Counted from the stretch's first letter, positions 40,101-49,801 are shown. The stretch: DNA of 64,000 nt from Xestospongia muta (GCA_963693285.1 OY848917.1:33429245-33493244); one strand, 5' to 3'. Translations and numbers: made by a program. The notes: generated from the sequence alone by a model not told the origin.

Positions 40101-43100
40101 AATTTCTGTTTTGTTACATAACTTAACATGAATACATGATATGTCACTGACCTCGTCTGGAATATCCACTTGAACACCATGGTCTAGTAATGCTCGTACA
40201 ACCTTATCATGACCATTGGTGCATGCTTTGTACAATGAAGTCTGGCCACTCTGAATAAAATATAATATTAATATCATATGCTAGTACAAGCTACAATGTA
40301 TATAATAAACTAATTATGTACTTAATTACATTTTTAGATCAATGCAAAGTTCACAACAAACTTGGATGGATTCTGCCATTAATTGTTTAGACTTGTTAAA
40401 TGATAATAGCTATACATCAAGGATATTCTTTTAAATAATTAAAGCATACAAGTGTATGTCTTAAACAGAGGATATCATCTTTAACAGATCCTTTATAATA
40501 TATAATTTAAATCCTCACTCAAAGAAATAGCTTCCATTGAATCATGATTAATAGGTGTGTCAAACTGTGATGCTACTAAACCATTCATAATCATTAAAGC
40601 TTTAAAAGGCTAAAGAGATTATTCATAGGTAATCTTGTTATAAACTAACTCAGAAAGGCTGAAATGTGACAGAAAAAACAACAGTTAAAGTTCATATTTG
40701 TTGTCAGATAAGGGATAATAAGTAAGGCTTTAGAGTTATCCTAATGCCTGACATCTATTTGACTCAGAGAATCTTTAAATCAAGTAAGGCTCAGAAAAGA
40801 TGTTAATACTGAACCGACAAAAATGAATATAATTCATTACAAGGTTATATGTTATATTGATATTCCACAATTGAGGTCATAGCTGAACAACATGACAATA
40901 CATGCACATCATTTTTGTTAATTTCCTGTCTTACTAAAGTAGCTTCATCAATTTCTGTTTTGTTACATAACTTAACATGAATACATGATATGTCACTGAC
41001 CTCGTCTGGAATATCCACTTGAACACCATGGTCTAGTAATGCTTGTACAACCTTATCATGACCATTGGCGCATGCTTTGTACAATGAAGTCTGGCCACTC
41101 TGAATAAAATATAATATTAATATCATATGCTAGTACAAGCTACAATGTATATAATAAACTAATTATGTACTTAATTACATTTTTAGATCAATGCAAAGTT
41201 CACAACAAACTTGGATGGATTCTGCCATTAATTGTTTAGACTTGTTAAATGATAATAGCTATACATCAAGGATATTCTTTTAAATAACTAAAGCATACCA
41301 GTGTATATCTTAAACAGAGAATATCTCCCTTAACAGATCCTTTATAATATATACTTTAAATCTTCACTCAAAGAAATCCATTCACAATCATTAAAGCTTT
41401 AAAACGCTAAAGAAAATATTTGTAGGTAATTTTGTTATAAAGTGACTCAGAAAGGCTGAAAATTGACAGAAAAAACAACAGTTAAAGTTCATATTTGTTG
41501 TCAGATAAGGCTTAATAAGTAAGGATTTAGAGTTATCCTAATGCCTGACATCTATTTGACTCAGAGAATCTTTAAATCAAGGAAGGCTCAAGATAGATGT
41601 TAATACTGAACTGACAAAAATGAATATAATTCATTACAAGGTTATATGTTATATTGATATTCCACAATTGAGGTCATAGCTGAACAACATGACAATACAT
41701 GCACATCATTTTTGTTAATTTCCTGTCTTACTAAAGTAGCTTCATCAATTTCTGTTTTGTTACATAAATTAACATGAATACATGATATGTCACTGACCTT
41801 GTCTGGAATATCCACTTGAACACCATGGTCTAGTAATGCTTGTACAACTTTATCATGACCATTGGCGCATGCTTTGTACAATGGAGTCTGGCCAAACTGA
41901 GCAAGACATAATATTAATGTCATATACTAGTACAAATTACAATGTATATAATAAACTAATTATGTACTTAATTACATATTTAGATCAATGCAAAGTTCAC
42001 AACAAACGTGGATGGATTCTGCTATTAATTTTTTAGACTTGTTAAATGATAATAGCTATACATCAAGGATATTCTTTTAAATAACTAAAGCATACAAGTG
42101 TATGTCTTAAACAGAGGATATCTCCCTTAACAGATCCTTTATAATATATACTTTAAATCTTCACTTAAAGAAATCCATTCACAATCATTAAAGCTTTAAA
42201 ACGCTAAAGAAAATATTTGTAGGTAATCTTGCAATAAAGTGACTCAGAAAGGCTGAAAATTGACAGAAAAAAGTTAAAGTTTTGTATTTGTTGCCAGATA
42301 ACACTCAATAAGTAAGGGTTTAGAGTTATCCTAATGCCTGACATCTATTTGACTCAGAGAATCTTTAAATCAAGGAAGGCTCAAAAAAGATGTTAATACT
42401 GAACTGACAAAAATGAATATAATTCATTACAAGGTTATATGTTATATTGATATTCCACAATTGAGGTCATTGAACAATATTTACTTCAATTTTTCATTCA
42501 AAAACAACTAGCTCCCATTGGATCATTTGTATTTCTTGTCAAATAAGCCTTAATAAGTAAGGGCTTAGGATTACCCTAATGCCTGACATTTATTTGACTC
42601 AGAGAATAAGACAAAATATTAATGTCATATACTAGTATAAACTACAATGTATATAATAAAACTAATTAATTACAGTTTTAGATCAAATGCAAATTTCACA
42701 ACAAACTTGAATGGATTTTGGCATTAGTGTCAATGATAATAGCTATACATCAAGGGTTTTCTTTCAAACAACTAAAACATACAGTGTATGTCTTAAAGAG
42801 AGGATATCTCCATAAACGGATTCTTTATAATATACAACACACATGTTTGAATGTCTATGTCCACATGTTTCATACATGTACATGTATATAAGTGTAGATG
42901 TGTACACAGATACTATAATGACATCAATTTTGTGATAACTTATTATGACATGACCTGTACAGTGGTGTATCTCCAAACTATATACAGTAGACCCTCAGTT
43001 ATCTGACCAGCTTTGGGCACTGATGTTCATGAATGCTGTTCGGATAGTTGAAATTGCTCAGATAAGTGAATTGTAACCAAATTGACTGTATTATGCACAT

Positions 43101-46100
43101 GTAATTAAATTGTATACAAGCAATGATTACATTAATGAAGTGATATGTAATTGTTTTAATTGGGAAAGGCTTTTTTTAGCAGCCAAATCCTTAAGTGACA
43201 TTAGCAAGGTTGTGCTATAGACTGTTGATTCCGGCTGGTGTTGAAGCCATACTATACATTTCTCAAAACAGTAGCCCCAACCATATCTGCTGACAATTTT
43301 CCCTCTGAATGCTAATTTTTCCTCACTCCGTATCTCCTGCAAAAGCGCCACAAAAATCCTTGACTTGTTTTAAAAGGTTTGCTTGCTTGTGGGTAAAGTA
43401 AAGGGAACAGAACTTTGGCCTTTTCAGTGATTATTGGCCCAGTGACAGGTGTATTTCTCTCCCTTTCTTGTCTAAACCAGACATATAAAGCTTGGTTGAG
43501 CTTTTCATATTCAGCAACTTCATTATCTTTGTGCCTTTATTCATTCCCATGTCAACCATCTTCCGTGAAAACGATTCGAGTTTTGTTTTGCTTCGTTTTA
43601 TACCTAGAACAGTATATCGCCCAATATCATACTCTTCACCAATTTTAGATTGTGAAGCACCAGCTTCAACTTTTTTTTATTATCTCCAGCTTTTGGTCGA
43701 TGTTAAAGACCTTTCTTTTTCTTTTTTTTGCAGGAGGAGCAGCTTCCATTTGTGACTAACTTAGCTAACATGTGGTATGGGGTCGTGGGATGTGTCCTTC
43801 CAAAAACAAATTCGGTTATTCGAGGTGTCGGATGCGCGAGGTTCGGATAACTGATCGTCTACTGTACATATACAGTAATATTAACATCAATGACATAATA
43901 TATCATGAATACTTTCACATTATATTAACATTTGTTAGTTATACAAGTACATACATTATAAGTACTGTATATTAAGGAGGTGGAGTCAAGAGATATGACA
44001 AGTGTAATATATTTGTACATTTTTGCAAAGTCAGCATTACTATTATCATTGAGGTTGAGGTTACAATAACAAAAAAATCCATGAAAGAAAGAAAGATAAT
44101 TAAATGTTTTCTTAAGAACACATAGTACTGTCCTATCTACATACACTAATTGATAGTGAAGATTAAATATGTAATCAAAAGGAAATTGGCAATTGTTAAA
44201 ATTAATAAAAATGCTAAAATTAGTCATAAAGCAGTTATATGTGTATTATGTTATTATAAAGTAAACATAGTGATTAGGACATATAAATTACTGCACAAAC
44301 CAAAGGTAAATGTATGTAATGATATAAATATTTATGGTATATTTATTTACATGTTATTTGTGGATAGCTGCTCAACTACAAAATTAAAATATACTACCAT
44401 GTTAAACTCGCCCCTTTAAGTAAACTTAAGTGTCACTAATATTTCAATTCTAGCAATTCTTGAGATTTGTGATAGTGACATAACAATAGCATAATCTGTA
44501 GATCTTTATATTCAAGTCTCTAAGTTGCTATTCATCAAAATCAAAGAAAATTATCAGTCTCAGTACCAGTCTGTGAATAATGTGTGATTTCTCATTTGAA
44601 AAATTAATGTTTATAGAAATGTATTAACTGATTTCTGTTCATGTATTCAATATTATATTAATGTTAAATCTACATTTATACCTATTGGTTAGTTTGTAGG
44701 GTAATTACAGTAACCAACCTGACCTAAAATTGCACATAAAAATTTTTTAATAACAATGAATTTTCAAGAACTTGAAAATTTCAACACTTTAATTATTGTA
44801 CATTTATTACTACACATAATGACATCACCTGTGTAGTTTATAATGACTTAGCTATAGTCATGTGACTTACAACTATTAACCAGTTTAATTATTTATTTAA
44901 TGTGGTATAATGAAGGACAATTATAACATAGGTGTCTTTTATAATTATAAAAAATTCAAAGAAAGGTAACTGATAGTTCATTGTAATTTAATAATTTCAT
45001 TTTGTTTTCTTTAATTTAAATAAAACAAACTATTAATTATTGATAATAGTGCTTTATTAAGAAAATGTAACCTAACATTCACAGTCATCTGATTAAAATT
45101 AAGATATTTGATTGGCTATAAGTCACATGACTATAACTAATGTCTGTACATATTAACTTTGAGCTTGTATATTGCATTTTAATATATATGTGTCCTGATG
45201 TCCATACTTTAATATATAACATTATCTTATAAATATTCACCTCCTTTTGGTTATTAGGGTCTGCACCAATACCAAGTAAATAACTGATGACATTATTATG
45301 TCCATAATAAGCAGCATTATGTAACATGGTGTCACCCAACTAAATAAAAGACAGAAAAAATATCATACAATATAACCATATTGTATTAAACCTATACATG
45401 CTACATGAATCTTTTATATAATATTATTTGTATATATCAGGTTAATATAACACAGTCAATGTAAAATGTAGATTAGTTTATCAGATCATTTACGACATCA
45501 TTTACACTTAGAGCAATACATATATATATATATAAGTGCATGTATATTTTATACTTTACTGATATCTTTCACTTCAAATGAACATCTAGATCTAGCTTAC
45601 ATTAAAAAAATTGTATATAGTAAGTACAGACAGACTACATTAGACATACCCATTATTATAATGATTTAAGTAAGAAAAAAGTCTGTTGTTCAAAAATGAA
45701 GGTGTGTCTGCATTTCAGAGGGTGCAATTCTGTTGCAGTCAATGGAAGGTCAGTCTATGCATACCAGAGTAATTGTCCATTGGTATCCACTATTGTGACA
45801 TCCATTATTGGAGATTCCACTATATTTCCTTCCATGTATAATATACTACCAAAGTATGCTGTTATAAATTGGGCACTTATTTGCTTTAATTCATGTCTAT
45901 AAAGTTAATTTGTAGAAGGATGATGTTTGATGCTGACATTATAAGAATGTTAAGGTTTATATGTTTAAGTAAAATATTAACATTACATTAGTCTTTAGTA
46001 AATTGTACTAATTTTAGGAATATTAGTGAATATCACTATAACTATTACTAAATTTTAATATCATAAAAGAAATTACGCAACTGCTAAAATTAATACCAAA

Positions 46101-47381
46101 AAAATTGTTAAAATAAACCTTAAAGCAGTTGAATGTGTGTTAAGTAAACATAGTGATTAGGACATATAATATATACTGCACAAAACAAAGGTAAATGTAC
46201 ATAAAGATATAATTTTTTATGGGGGATTTATTTCCATGTAATTTGAAGATAGTTGCTCAACCACAACAATTAAAATATACCACTATGTTAAACACGCCCC
46301 TTTAATTAAAAGTTGATATTTCAATTCAAACAATTCTCTAGATATGGGACAATAATGTAACAATAGCATAATCAGTAGATCTTTCTACTTAATTCTGTAT
46401 CACAATCACAGAAGATTATAATTAATTAGTCTTAGAACTAGTTCATGAATGATATGTTATAATCTCATTTATAGACTTATATTAACTGATTTCTATTCAT
46501 GTATTATTATTATCATGTTATATTTATATTATATGTTGTTTAGTGTTCAAAATATGTTAAAATACATTTTACTTATTGGTCAGTTTGCCAGGTAACTAAA
46601 TTAACCACACCTACCTAAAATTTGGAACATAATAGACATGTACTTATCATGTATTTATAATATAATTACATGTATTAGAATAGTCTATAATATATAACAT
46701 TATCTATAAATACTCACATTATCCTGTATATTAAGGTATGCACCAGGATAAGCAGGATGATGCAACATGGTGTCACTCAACTAAATAAAAGACAAAAAAA
46801 CATCATACAATATAATCACACTGTATTAAGCCTAAACATGTGACATGTATCTATTACATAATACCATTTGTATACATCAGGTTCATATAACACAGTGACA
46901 TGTACAATATAGATCTGTTGATCAGATAATTGTGATATCATTTATAGTTTACTTCAATGTAGTGTCTTAGTATATGACATGTACTCACATCAATTTTATC
47001 ATTAACATGAACAGAGCCATCTTCTATGGCACTCTTTATTAGATCAAGATCACCATTACTAGCTGCATAATAAAGAGACCGCATCTATTGTAAAGAGAGA
47101 GAGACACATTATACATGAAATAATTGATAATAGTATGCTTTAGAAATATATCAGAGATATAATATTAATACATAACATAGATGATATGTAATAAATATAT
47201 GTATTCATGTATATAATGGACATGACATCCAAGGGTGTGTCAATGACTTTTCAGATAATAAGTTAGACTATAGTCCTACAATCACATGTACTAGGATCAG
47301 TAATGGTTGATATTATTAATAAAACATATATATATTTATTTATCTGCAGTCACTTACAAGTTTTCTAAATGGCTCAGTCAT
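14895..47381 (-). CDS. Giant ankyrin-repeat gene, ~35 exons, mostly one ankyrin repeat per exon
   Basis: The gene runs on the minus strand from ATG 47381 to exon 14895-14993. Exons: 47358-47381, 46989-47084, 46718-46780, 45241-45339, 41798-41896, 41001-41099, 40152-40250, 39303-39401, 38454-38552, 37614-37712, 36345-36446, 35989-36081, 35750-35848, 34901-34999, 34052-34150, 33219-33317, 32371-32469, 32029-32127, 29816-29914, 28968-29065, 28119-28217, 27270-27368, 26452-26550, 25603-25701, 24754-24852, 24412-24510, 22937-23035, 22246-22347, 21890-21982, 20398-20496, 18720-18818, then four at 15435, 15255, 15075 and 14895. Nearly all are 99 nt and phase 0, encoding the ankyrin pattern G-TPLY-A---GH--VV--LL--G---D. 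Ankyrin stacks bind other proteins; no second domain, signal peptide or terminal stop exon was found. Treating all exons as one transcript is an inference from phase and orientation. Exon 28968-29065 is one base short. Confidence 0.75.
15534..18719. other. Long intron of the ankyrin gene, no recognised exon
   Basis: The stretch is AT-rich. About 15770-15900 resembles the flank of the 14.6-kb and 20.1-kb exons (aaactcgttactattgtta..caagagacagg), an intron remnant of exon duplication. A plus-strand 90-codon open frame at 17445-17717 has no recognisable motif. A (CA)n tract lies at 18543-18564 and a short (TA)n at about 18343-18358. Nothing else is supported. Confidence 0.5.
18720..18818 (-). 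CDS. Ankyrin exon (99 nt)
   Basis: Between acceptor ttctcag and donor gtgagtg. Reads [19 protein letters not shown] then [13 protein letters not shown], one ankyrin repeat with the TVLHRA turn. It is diverged from both the 180-bp and the 849-bp families, so an older single module. Confidence 0.85.
20398..20496 (-). CDS. Ankyrin exon (99 nt)
   Basis: Between acceptor atattag and donor gtaagtt. Reads [19 protein letters not shown] then [13 protein letters not shown]. Its intronic flank (20100-20350) resembles that of the 14.9-15.5 kb exons, and the GCSVDIK ending is shared, so it is the nearest relative of that four-copy set. Confidence 0.85.
21890..22347 (-). CDS. Two ankyrin exons (types T2 and T1 of the higher-order block)
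   Basis: Exon 22246-22347 (102 nt) reads [19 protein letters not shown] then [14 protein letters not shown]. Exon 21890-21982 (93 nt) reads [19 protein letters not shown] then [11 protein letters not shown]. Both are phase 0 with gt..ag introns. The pair recurs at 36345-36446 and 35989-36081 with the same 356-bp spacing, showing they moved as a block. Confidence 0.85.
22937..23035 (-). CDS. Ankyrin exon (type T3)
   Basis: 99 nt between acceptor tgtttag and donor gtcagt. Reads [19 protein letters not shown] then [13 protein letters not shown]. It is recognisably the parent of the eroded copy at about 30555-30652. Confidence 0.85.
24412..24852 (-). CDS. Two ankyrin exons (types T5 and T4)
   Basis: Exon 24754-24852 reads [19 protein letters not shown] then [13 protein letters not shown]. 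Exon 24412-24510 reads [19 protein letters not shown] then [13 protein letters not shown]. Both are 99 nt and phase 0. The pair recurs at 32371-32469 and 32029-32127, an offset of 7617 bp. Confidence 0.85.
25603..29914 (-). CDS. 849-bp unit array 1: six ankyrin exons
   Basis: Exons at 29816-29914, 28968-29065, 28119-28217, 27270-27368, 26452-26550 and 25603-25701. Start-to-start spacings are 848-849 bp except one of 818. Introns (~750 bp) are as similar to each other as the exons are, so the whole unit was copied recently. Consensus: [18 protein letters not shown] then [13 protein letters not shown] followed by a gtcagt donor. Exon 28968-29065 has lost one base (atccactcaac versus atccacttcaac in the neighbouring unit), which breaks the frame near its 3' end. 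Exon 28119 has variants DRVV and IPKE. Confidence 0.85.
30390..32028 (-). pseudogene. Eroded duplicate of the T3 ankyrin exon and its intron
   Basis: The segment copies 22770-24411 (offset ~7617 bp). The exon at about 30555-30652 still encodes most of the ankyrin repeat, but the base pattern actgaccttgtctgg at its donor side has collapsed to a short aatatgg. The gtcagt donor is therefore gone, and the acceptor side has gttta-ag instead of gtttag. It should be skipped. Because exons are phase 0 and symmetric, skipping would keep the frame. The remaining ~1.4 kb is intron copy. Confidence 0.75.
32029..32469 (-). CDS. Second copies of T5 and T4 ankyrin exons
   Basis: Exons 32371-32469 and 32029-32127, both 99 nt. 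They are nearly identical to 24754-24852 and 24412-24510; the T4 copy has K in place of N (SEKGYIK). Intact splice sites and phase 0. Confidence 0.85.
33219..35848 (-). CDS. 849-bp unit array 2: four ankyrin exons
   Basis: Exons 35750-35848, 34901-34999, 34052-34150 and 33219-33317, with spacings 849, 849 and 833 bp. Variants include GRDKVV and GVLVDIPDE in the 34.0 and 34.9 kb copies (a shared private pair) and DNVVQAF in the 35.7 kb copy. In the 33.2 kb unit the base before the acceptor differs (cttag for ctcag), but the AG is kept. Confidence 0.85.
35989..36446 (-). CDS. Second copies of T2 and T1 ankyrin exons
   Basis: Exon 36345-36446 (102 nt) reads [19 protein letters not shown] then [14 protein letters not shown]. 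Exon 35989-36081 (93 nt) reads [19 protein letters not shown] then [11 protein letters not shown]. Spacing is identical to the 21.9/22.2 kb pair. Intact. Confidence 0.85.
37022..37160 (-). pseudogene. Chimeric ankyrin-exon scar with (TA)n microsatellite
   Basis: The donor-side sequence of a T3-type exon (tgtcactgacc) is followed at once by tttctatatatat, the acceptor side of a T4-type exon, and then by T4-type intron sequence (catcatgtgaggaacatca). The body of both exons and ~1.4 kb of intron are missing. A (TA)n tract occupies 37042 to about 37145. Unequal recombination or slippage at the ctatatatat acceptor tract is the likely cause. Confidence 0.7.
37614..41896 (-). CDS. 849-bp unit array 3: six ankyrin exons
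   Basis: Exons 41798-41896, 41001-41099, 40152-40250, 39303-39401, 38454-38552 and 37614-37712. Spacings are 797, 849, 849, 849 and 840 bp. The 38.4-41.0 kb copies share [10 protein letters not shown] and a caatgaagtctgg acceptor side, so they are a recent local amplification. The 37.6 kb copy ([13 protein letters not shown]) is the most diverged and its intron is older. Confidence 0.85.
41897..42984. repeat. Decayed edge of the 849-bp array (intronic)
   Basis: Intron pieces of the 849-bp unit continue past the last exon: a full intron to about 42470, then out-of-order fragments (ttacttcaatttttcattca, gcctgacatttatttgac, aagacaaaatattaatgtc) up to about 42830. No ankyrin coding sequence remains. 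This is the worn boundary of the array. Confidence 0.7.
42985..43864 (-). mobile_element. 880-bp pogo/Tigger-type DNA transposon, internally deleted
   Basis: The termini are inverted: cagtagaccctcagttatct at the left and, reversed, cagtagacgatcagttatcc at the right. They are flanked by TA on both sides (42983-42984 and 43865-43866), the usual Tc1/mariner-pogo target duplication. The minus strand encodes, from about 43750 with frame changes, [18 protein letters not shown] (a psq-type HTH) and then [12 protein letters not shown] and [12 protein letters not shown] (a CENP-B/Tc5-type HTH). Next comes a fragment at 43127-43351 with [14 protein letters not shown]. The DDE domain is missing, so it is non-autonomous. 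It lies in an ankyrin-gene intron. Confidence 0.8.
44200..45345 (-). CDS. Ankyrin exon 45241-45339 with duplicated flank (copy A)
   Basis: Exon 45241-45339 (99 nt, acceptor acttag, donor gtgaat) reads [19 protein letters not shown] then [13 protein letters not shown], one ankyrin repeat. The 44200-45240 intron resembles 46080-46717 (gtgattaggacatataa, ctgcacaaa..caaaggtaaatgta, cgccccttt), showing an older exon-plus-intron duplication with the 46.7 kb exon. Confidence 0.8.
46718..46780 (-). CDS. Shortened ankyrin exon (63 nt, 21 residues)
   Basis: Acceptor acttag and donor gtgagt are intact. Reads [21 protein letters not shown]. Relative to its paralogue at 45241-45339 it lacks 36 nt from the middle, so the second helix and loop of the repeat are gone but the frame is kept. 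Probably a non-folding or linker module. Confidence 0.75.
46989..47381 (-). CDS. First two exons of the ankyrin gene with start codon
   Basis: Exon 1 coding part 47358-47381 reads MTEPFRKL and ends with donor gtaagtg. Exon 2 (46989-47084, 96 nt, acceptor caatag) reads [19 protein letters not shown] then [13 protein letters not shown], an N-terminal capping ankyrin repeat. The ATG at 47381 is chosen because it joins exon 2 in phase 0. The sequence before it (aaaagaca) is A-rich, and no further ankyrin sequence lies upstream. Confidence 0.8.
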
Positions 47382-47530
47382 TGTCTTTTAGCACTCTGCT
47401 TCTTTCTCGGAAGAAACCTCTTCACGCAAATGCGTTAATTGGTAATCATACAAGAAACCATCATTAACTGCTAAAGTGTCAAAAGCAATTTGATCAAATA
47501 TGGGTACAACCAAGTATGTCATCTGATGTT
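47382..47530 (-). promoter_or_regulatory. Presumed 5' UTR/promoter of ankyrin gene
   Basis: 149 bp between the start codon and the adjacent inverted-repeat element. It is slightly richer in G+C than its surroundings (gaggtttcttccgagaaagaagcagag on the minus strand). No TATA box or other element can be named. Confidence 0.3.
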
Positions 47531-48397
47531 CTAGCTAGACCCTCCTCCTTTTTGATAAGCTGACGGGAGGAGGAGGGTCTAGAAGTGAACTGGGCTTACT
47601 GCCCCATTGGAATGTATGGAATGTGGGGCAGTACCGCAATGTTTACATAGTGGTTATAAACTGTTATTACAATTGCCACTTGGAGTTATACTCTTAAAAA
47701 AGGACTCGTGATGAGTAGAGAAAATCAATCTTCTAATGACTGTCATCATTTTTTGTATTAGTTATTTCACGTTTGCTAGTTCTAACAGAAGATCAGTGAA
47801 AAGCATTTTATGACAAAGGTGTTGCTGTTGCATATGTGGGAACAAAATCTGTTATCTCCCCTAAAATTGTTTGTATCTCCAACTTCTATATATATCCTAT
47901 ATTTCAGCCCAGGAGGACAAGGAACATTACGGTAAACAGTGATATTAGTTTTAAAGTTTTGATTTTTTGACAATTGAGTGATTTGAAAAAAAATTATATC
48001 ATATATCTGATAATTTCTTAGTTATAGTAAGCAACTTGTAAATCCTATGATATTTGCATTTTTTAAAGGGTGATCTCTCAAAGAGTTTATAGGCAGTTTG
48101 GTAACAACCTGGAATTTTCTCAAAAATATTTCTTTGACAAATTTATTTAGTACGGCAATAACATGTCCATGGGTTTCAGTTATATATTAACTTGACATAA
48201 CAGCTTCCAAATTTGAAAGGACAACAGAGATAAAAGAACTCAAGGGTCACGTGCAAATTAATAACAGTTTATAACCACTATGTAAACATTGCGGTACTGC
48301 CCCACATTCCATACATTCCAATGGGGCAGTAAGCCCTGTTCGCTTCTAGACCCTCCTCCTCCCGTCAGCTTATCAAAAAAGAGGAGGGTCTAGCTAG
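47531..48397. mobile_element. 867-bp inverted-repeat DNA element (MITE/foldback type)
   Basis: 139-bp terminal inverted repeats, 47531-47669 and 48259-48397, match almost base for base, starting ctagctagaccctcctc. Each terminus also contains its own short palindrome: ctagaccctcctcc, ~17 bp loop, ggaggaggagggtctag. The ends can therefore fold as hairpins independently of the long-range pairing. The inner ~590 bp has no recognisable transposase. A 63-codon minus-strand frame at 47782-47973 has no known motif. The target duplication is unclear (CTAG-like). Confidence 0.8.
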
Positions 48398-48859
48398 CTA
48401 GACTACTGATGTTCAGTATGATAGTTGGACATGTACAGTATGATAGTTGATGTACTAAGTTGTCTTCATTGAGAATGAAACTAAGATGAGATGTTGCTGT
48501 ATTGTGATGATAGGACATACAACAAATATATCTTTCTCAATTTGAGCTAAGGGACTACACTATTAATGTTAAGAAACTAATGAAAATACATTTATTAGTA
48601 AAAGTAGGACAGATTAAGAAGAAACAGCTGCAAAGAATCATGAAAAGTTTGAATATAACTTGTGAAAAAATATGTTTGAAACTATGATACCATCCATACA
48701 CAAATTAGGTTGATGACATTCTCATTATGTATTACTGGCATCATTCAGTTGTCTACTAGTACTTATAGTCATGGAGTTCATTTGTAGATGATCCACAGCT
48801 CTTATTTTGAATGGATATAAGTATCTAGTTAATAGGTAGTGTTTAATATTGACAGAGGA
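48398..48859. other. No recognised feature
   Basis: AT-rich sequence with no open frame or repeat I can support. Confidence 0.5.
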
Positions 48860-49600
48860 TGAGGACAGATGATAAAAGTGACATAAAATACAAACAAGTG
48901 GTTTCTTTGTTAGAGCAGATACATTGGATGTGTGGAGACCATGAAAGTTTTGAAGTTAGTATGATTCCAAGGTATTTGTAAGATCAAACATGTTCAAGGT
49001 TACAACTGTTGAGATATAAGGATGGTAGGGAAGTAACAAAAGAATCAGATTTAGGAGTAATGATCAGATATTTTGTTTTAGATGTTAAATGGATAAGTGA
49101 TTAGATTAGATGATAATTTGTTAATATTACTTCTTGTTACTTGAAAATCCAATTAGTTCTTGTTGCCATCAGCAACTTCAGTAGTTATTTAGTATAGCTA
49201 TGATATGATAAGGAAAATTGTAAGAGGAGAATGAATTCAGATGTGGTTGTTGAAGGATGACTTTTGTGAGATCAAAGAAAACAATGCAGATTCTTAATCA
49301 AGAGAAGATAGCAGTGAGTTGGTCATTGATATTAGAACAGTTTATGTAGAGTAATCTGGCCTCAATCCATGTTGGCAATCAGAAAGAGTCTTATATGCTA
49401 AGCAAAAATTGCATAACCAGTTTAAGATATGACGTTCATGATAGATCAAGGAATTTATTCAGAAGACAGAAAAGTAAAATTGGACGGTAGTCAGTTGATG
49501 AAGATGGTGAAGGATTTTAGGAATAGGAGTTATTACTTGAGAGAGTTTCAAATCATCAGGGAATGGCACCAAATGGACAGGTTAAGACGTAGTGAACTTT
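48860..49600 (-). pseudogene. Second LINE reverse transcriptase remnant
   Basis: Minus-strand blocks in RT order with many stops and frame changes: LKLSQVITPIPKI (about 49550), STDYRPI (about 49490), IVFFDLTK (about 49280, cf. VFFDLKKAFD), and near the 3' end KYLGIILTSKLSWSPHIQ (about 48990-48930, the usual YLG..W..HI block). The FADD region between them is lost. It is a different copy from the one at 12.5 kb, and inactive. Confidence 0.7.
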
Positions 49601-49619
49601 GGACTTATTAATATCTATA

Positions 49620-49775
49620 TTGTGGTGTGAACCCATAGAGCATTTTGTGTATTTAATATTTGTTTGAGTCTGTTTATACAGTTTTAGTCTTACGTGTAAG
49701 TTTAGTAAGTTGTGTTAATTGTTGTTGACTTAGTATACAAATATGTTAGCTCAGTTAATTTATTGAATATTTGGC
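49620..49775 (+). repeat. Possible LTR end of a Ty3/Gypsy element
   Basis: Sequence directly before tggcgacgag (49773 onward), which resembles the leader just inside Gypsy LTRs. No matching second LTR was seen in the window, so the extent is a guess. Confidence 0.3.
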
Positions 49776-49801
49776 GACGAGATGAAACTGATCCATCAGA
49801 G

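Noticed and set aside
24754..41896. CRISPR-like array
   Set aside because: Repeats are ~849 bp with coding exons and introns, not short direct repeats with unique spacers; the genome is eukaryotic.
24792..42036. 66-codon plus-strand frames recurring in the ankyrin array
   Set aside because: Antisense to the ankyrin exon and its intron; present only because the unit is repeated.
49429..49611. 60-codon plus-strand frame
   Set aside because: Antisense to the LINE RT remnant, where the minus strand shows ordered RT motifs.
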